Source of the DNA: Thiobacillus sp.
GTDB lineage: Bacteria; Pseudomonadota; Gammaproteobacteria; Burkholderiales; Thiobacillaceae
Length of the DNA stretch: 7,111 bases
Direction: 5' to 3'
Assembly (NCBI RefSeq): GCF_024708915.1
Contig: NZ_JANJXQ010000249.1
Location: forward strand, 1-7,111
Both the position numbers and the translations under genes were made by a program. The notes under the pieces are model-generated. The model saw nothing but the letters and a program-made list of their open reading frames with translations. It was not told the origin of the DNA and did no database searches. Positions 6,659 to 7,111 of this stretch are shown here, piece after piece; position 1 is the stretch's first letter; each line of letters opens with the position of its first letter.

Positions 6659-7111
6659 GACGGGTTTGGCTACACCATGGAGGCAGTGGCCTACACCTGG
6701 TTCAACCGCTTCGCCGCGCTGCGCTACATCGAGCTGCACGACTACCTTGGCCACGGCCACCGCGTGCTCTCCAGCGCCACCGCCGGCGGCCTGCCGGACA
6801 TTCTCGCCCACGCGGCCGATCTCGCCGCCAGTCGTACGCTGCCCGGGCTGGATGCCGCCCACATCGCCGAGCTCAAGCTCGCCGGGAACAAGGACGGCGA
6901 GCTCTACCGCCTGCTGCTGGTCGCCCAGTGCAACGCGCTCTCCACCGCCATGCCCTTCCTCTTCGAGCGCATCGACGACGAAACCGAGCTGCTGCTGCCC
7001 GACAACCTGCTGCGTACCGACTCGGTCATCGCCAAGCTGGTCGCCGAGATCCCGGAAGAAGATTGGGCCGAGGTTGAGATCATCGGCTGGCTCTACCAGT
7101 TCTACATCAGC
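6617..7111 (+). CDS. pglX: BREX adenine-specific DNA methyltransferase PglX, N-terminal part, no start and cut by the window end
   Basis: PglX is the site-specific adenine methyltransferase of BREX phage-defence systems; it marks host DNA and is needed for restriction of unmarked phage. The readable part holds the conserved pre-catalytic region: [68 protein letters not shown] and EVEIIGWLYQFYIS at the right edge. The methyltransferase motifs (NPPY type) lie beyond the window. The frame is open leftwards to a TGA at 6392-6394 but has no credible start: only a GTG at 6641 and the internal ATG at 6677, which begins inside the conserved block. Complete PglX proteins carry several tens of residues before this point, so the 5' end is missing or replaced. 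Where real PglX sequence begins (about 6600-6650) is my estimate. Confidence 0.85.

Noticed and set aside
6659..6862. Minus-strand open frame continuing rightwards from the yidD overlap
   Set aside because: Beyond about 6660 it is the exact reverse complement of conserved PglX sequence, so it cannot be a second real protein there.
1..7111. tRNA, rRNA, CRISPR array or insertion sequence
   Set aside because: No cloverleaf-like segments, regularly spaced repeats, transposase motifs or terminal inverted repeats were recognised on either strand.

Overview
The window looks like a GC-rich chromosomal segment of a betaproteobacterium (Rhodocyclales/Thiobacillus-like). The clues are high GC and GC-ending codons, and an HslV that carries the short N-terminal extension MEQYRG ahead of its catalytic threonine, which I associate with betaproteobacterial HslV. 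The species cannot be fixed from the sequence alone.

Almost everything from position 1 to 6533 lies on the minus strand as one co-directional array. In transcription order (right to left) it reads: yidD; a 96-aa secreted, Cys/His-bearing small protein; a 459-aa outer-membrane beta-barrel protein; a ZnuA-type metal-binding protein; a ZnuB-type permease; a two-domain STAS protein; hslV; and hslU (3' end off the left edge). Many junctions are tight: yidD to the small protein 5 nt, barrel to znuA 11 nt, znuA/znuB a 4-nt ATGA overlap. The middle part reads as a metal (probably zinc) acquisition cassette: barrel in the outer membrane, binding protein in the periplasm, permease in the inner membrane. 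The ATPase (znuC) is not in the window. The STAS gene and hslVU seem to be separate units, with candidate promoters of their own inside short spacers. HslV and HslU form the two-part HslUV protease.

At the right edge (about 6617 to 7111) the plus strand encodes a well-conserved N-terminal part of PglX, the adenine methyltransferase of BREX phage-defence systems. It has no credible start codon. Its upstream end runs directly into the start of yidD on the other strand, so the two genes abut head to head with no intergenic region. The stretch 6534-6660 is therefore a junction: a chromosomal insertion or deletion, or an assembly chimera. It is the most interesting place in the window.

No tRNA, rRNA, CRISPR array, insertion sequence or complete mobile element is visible.
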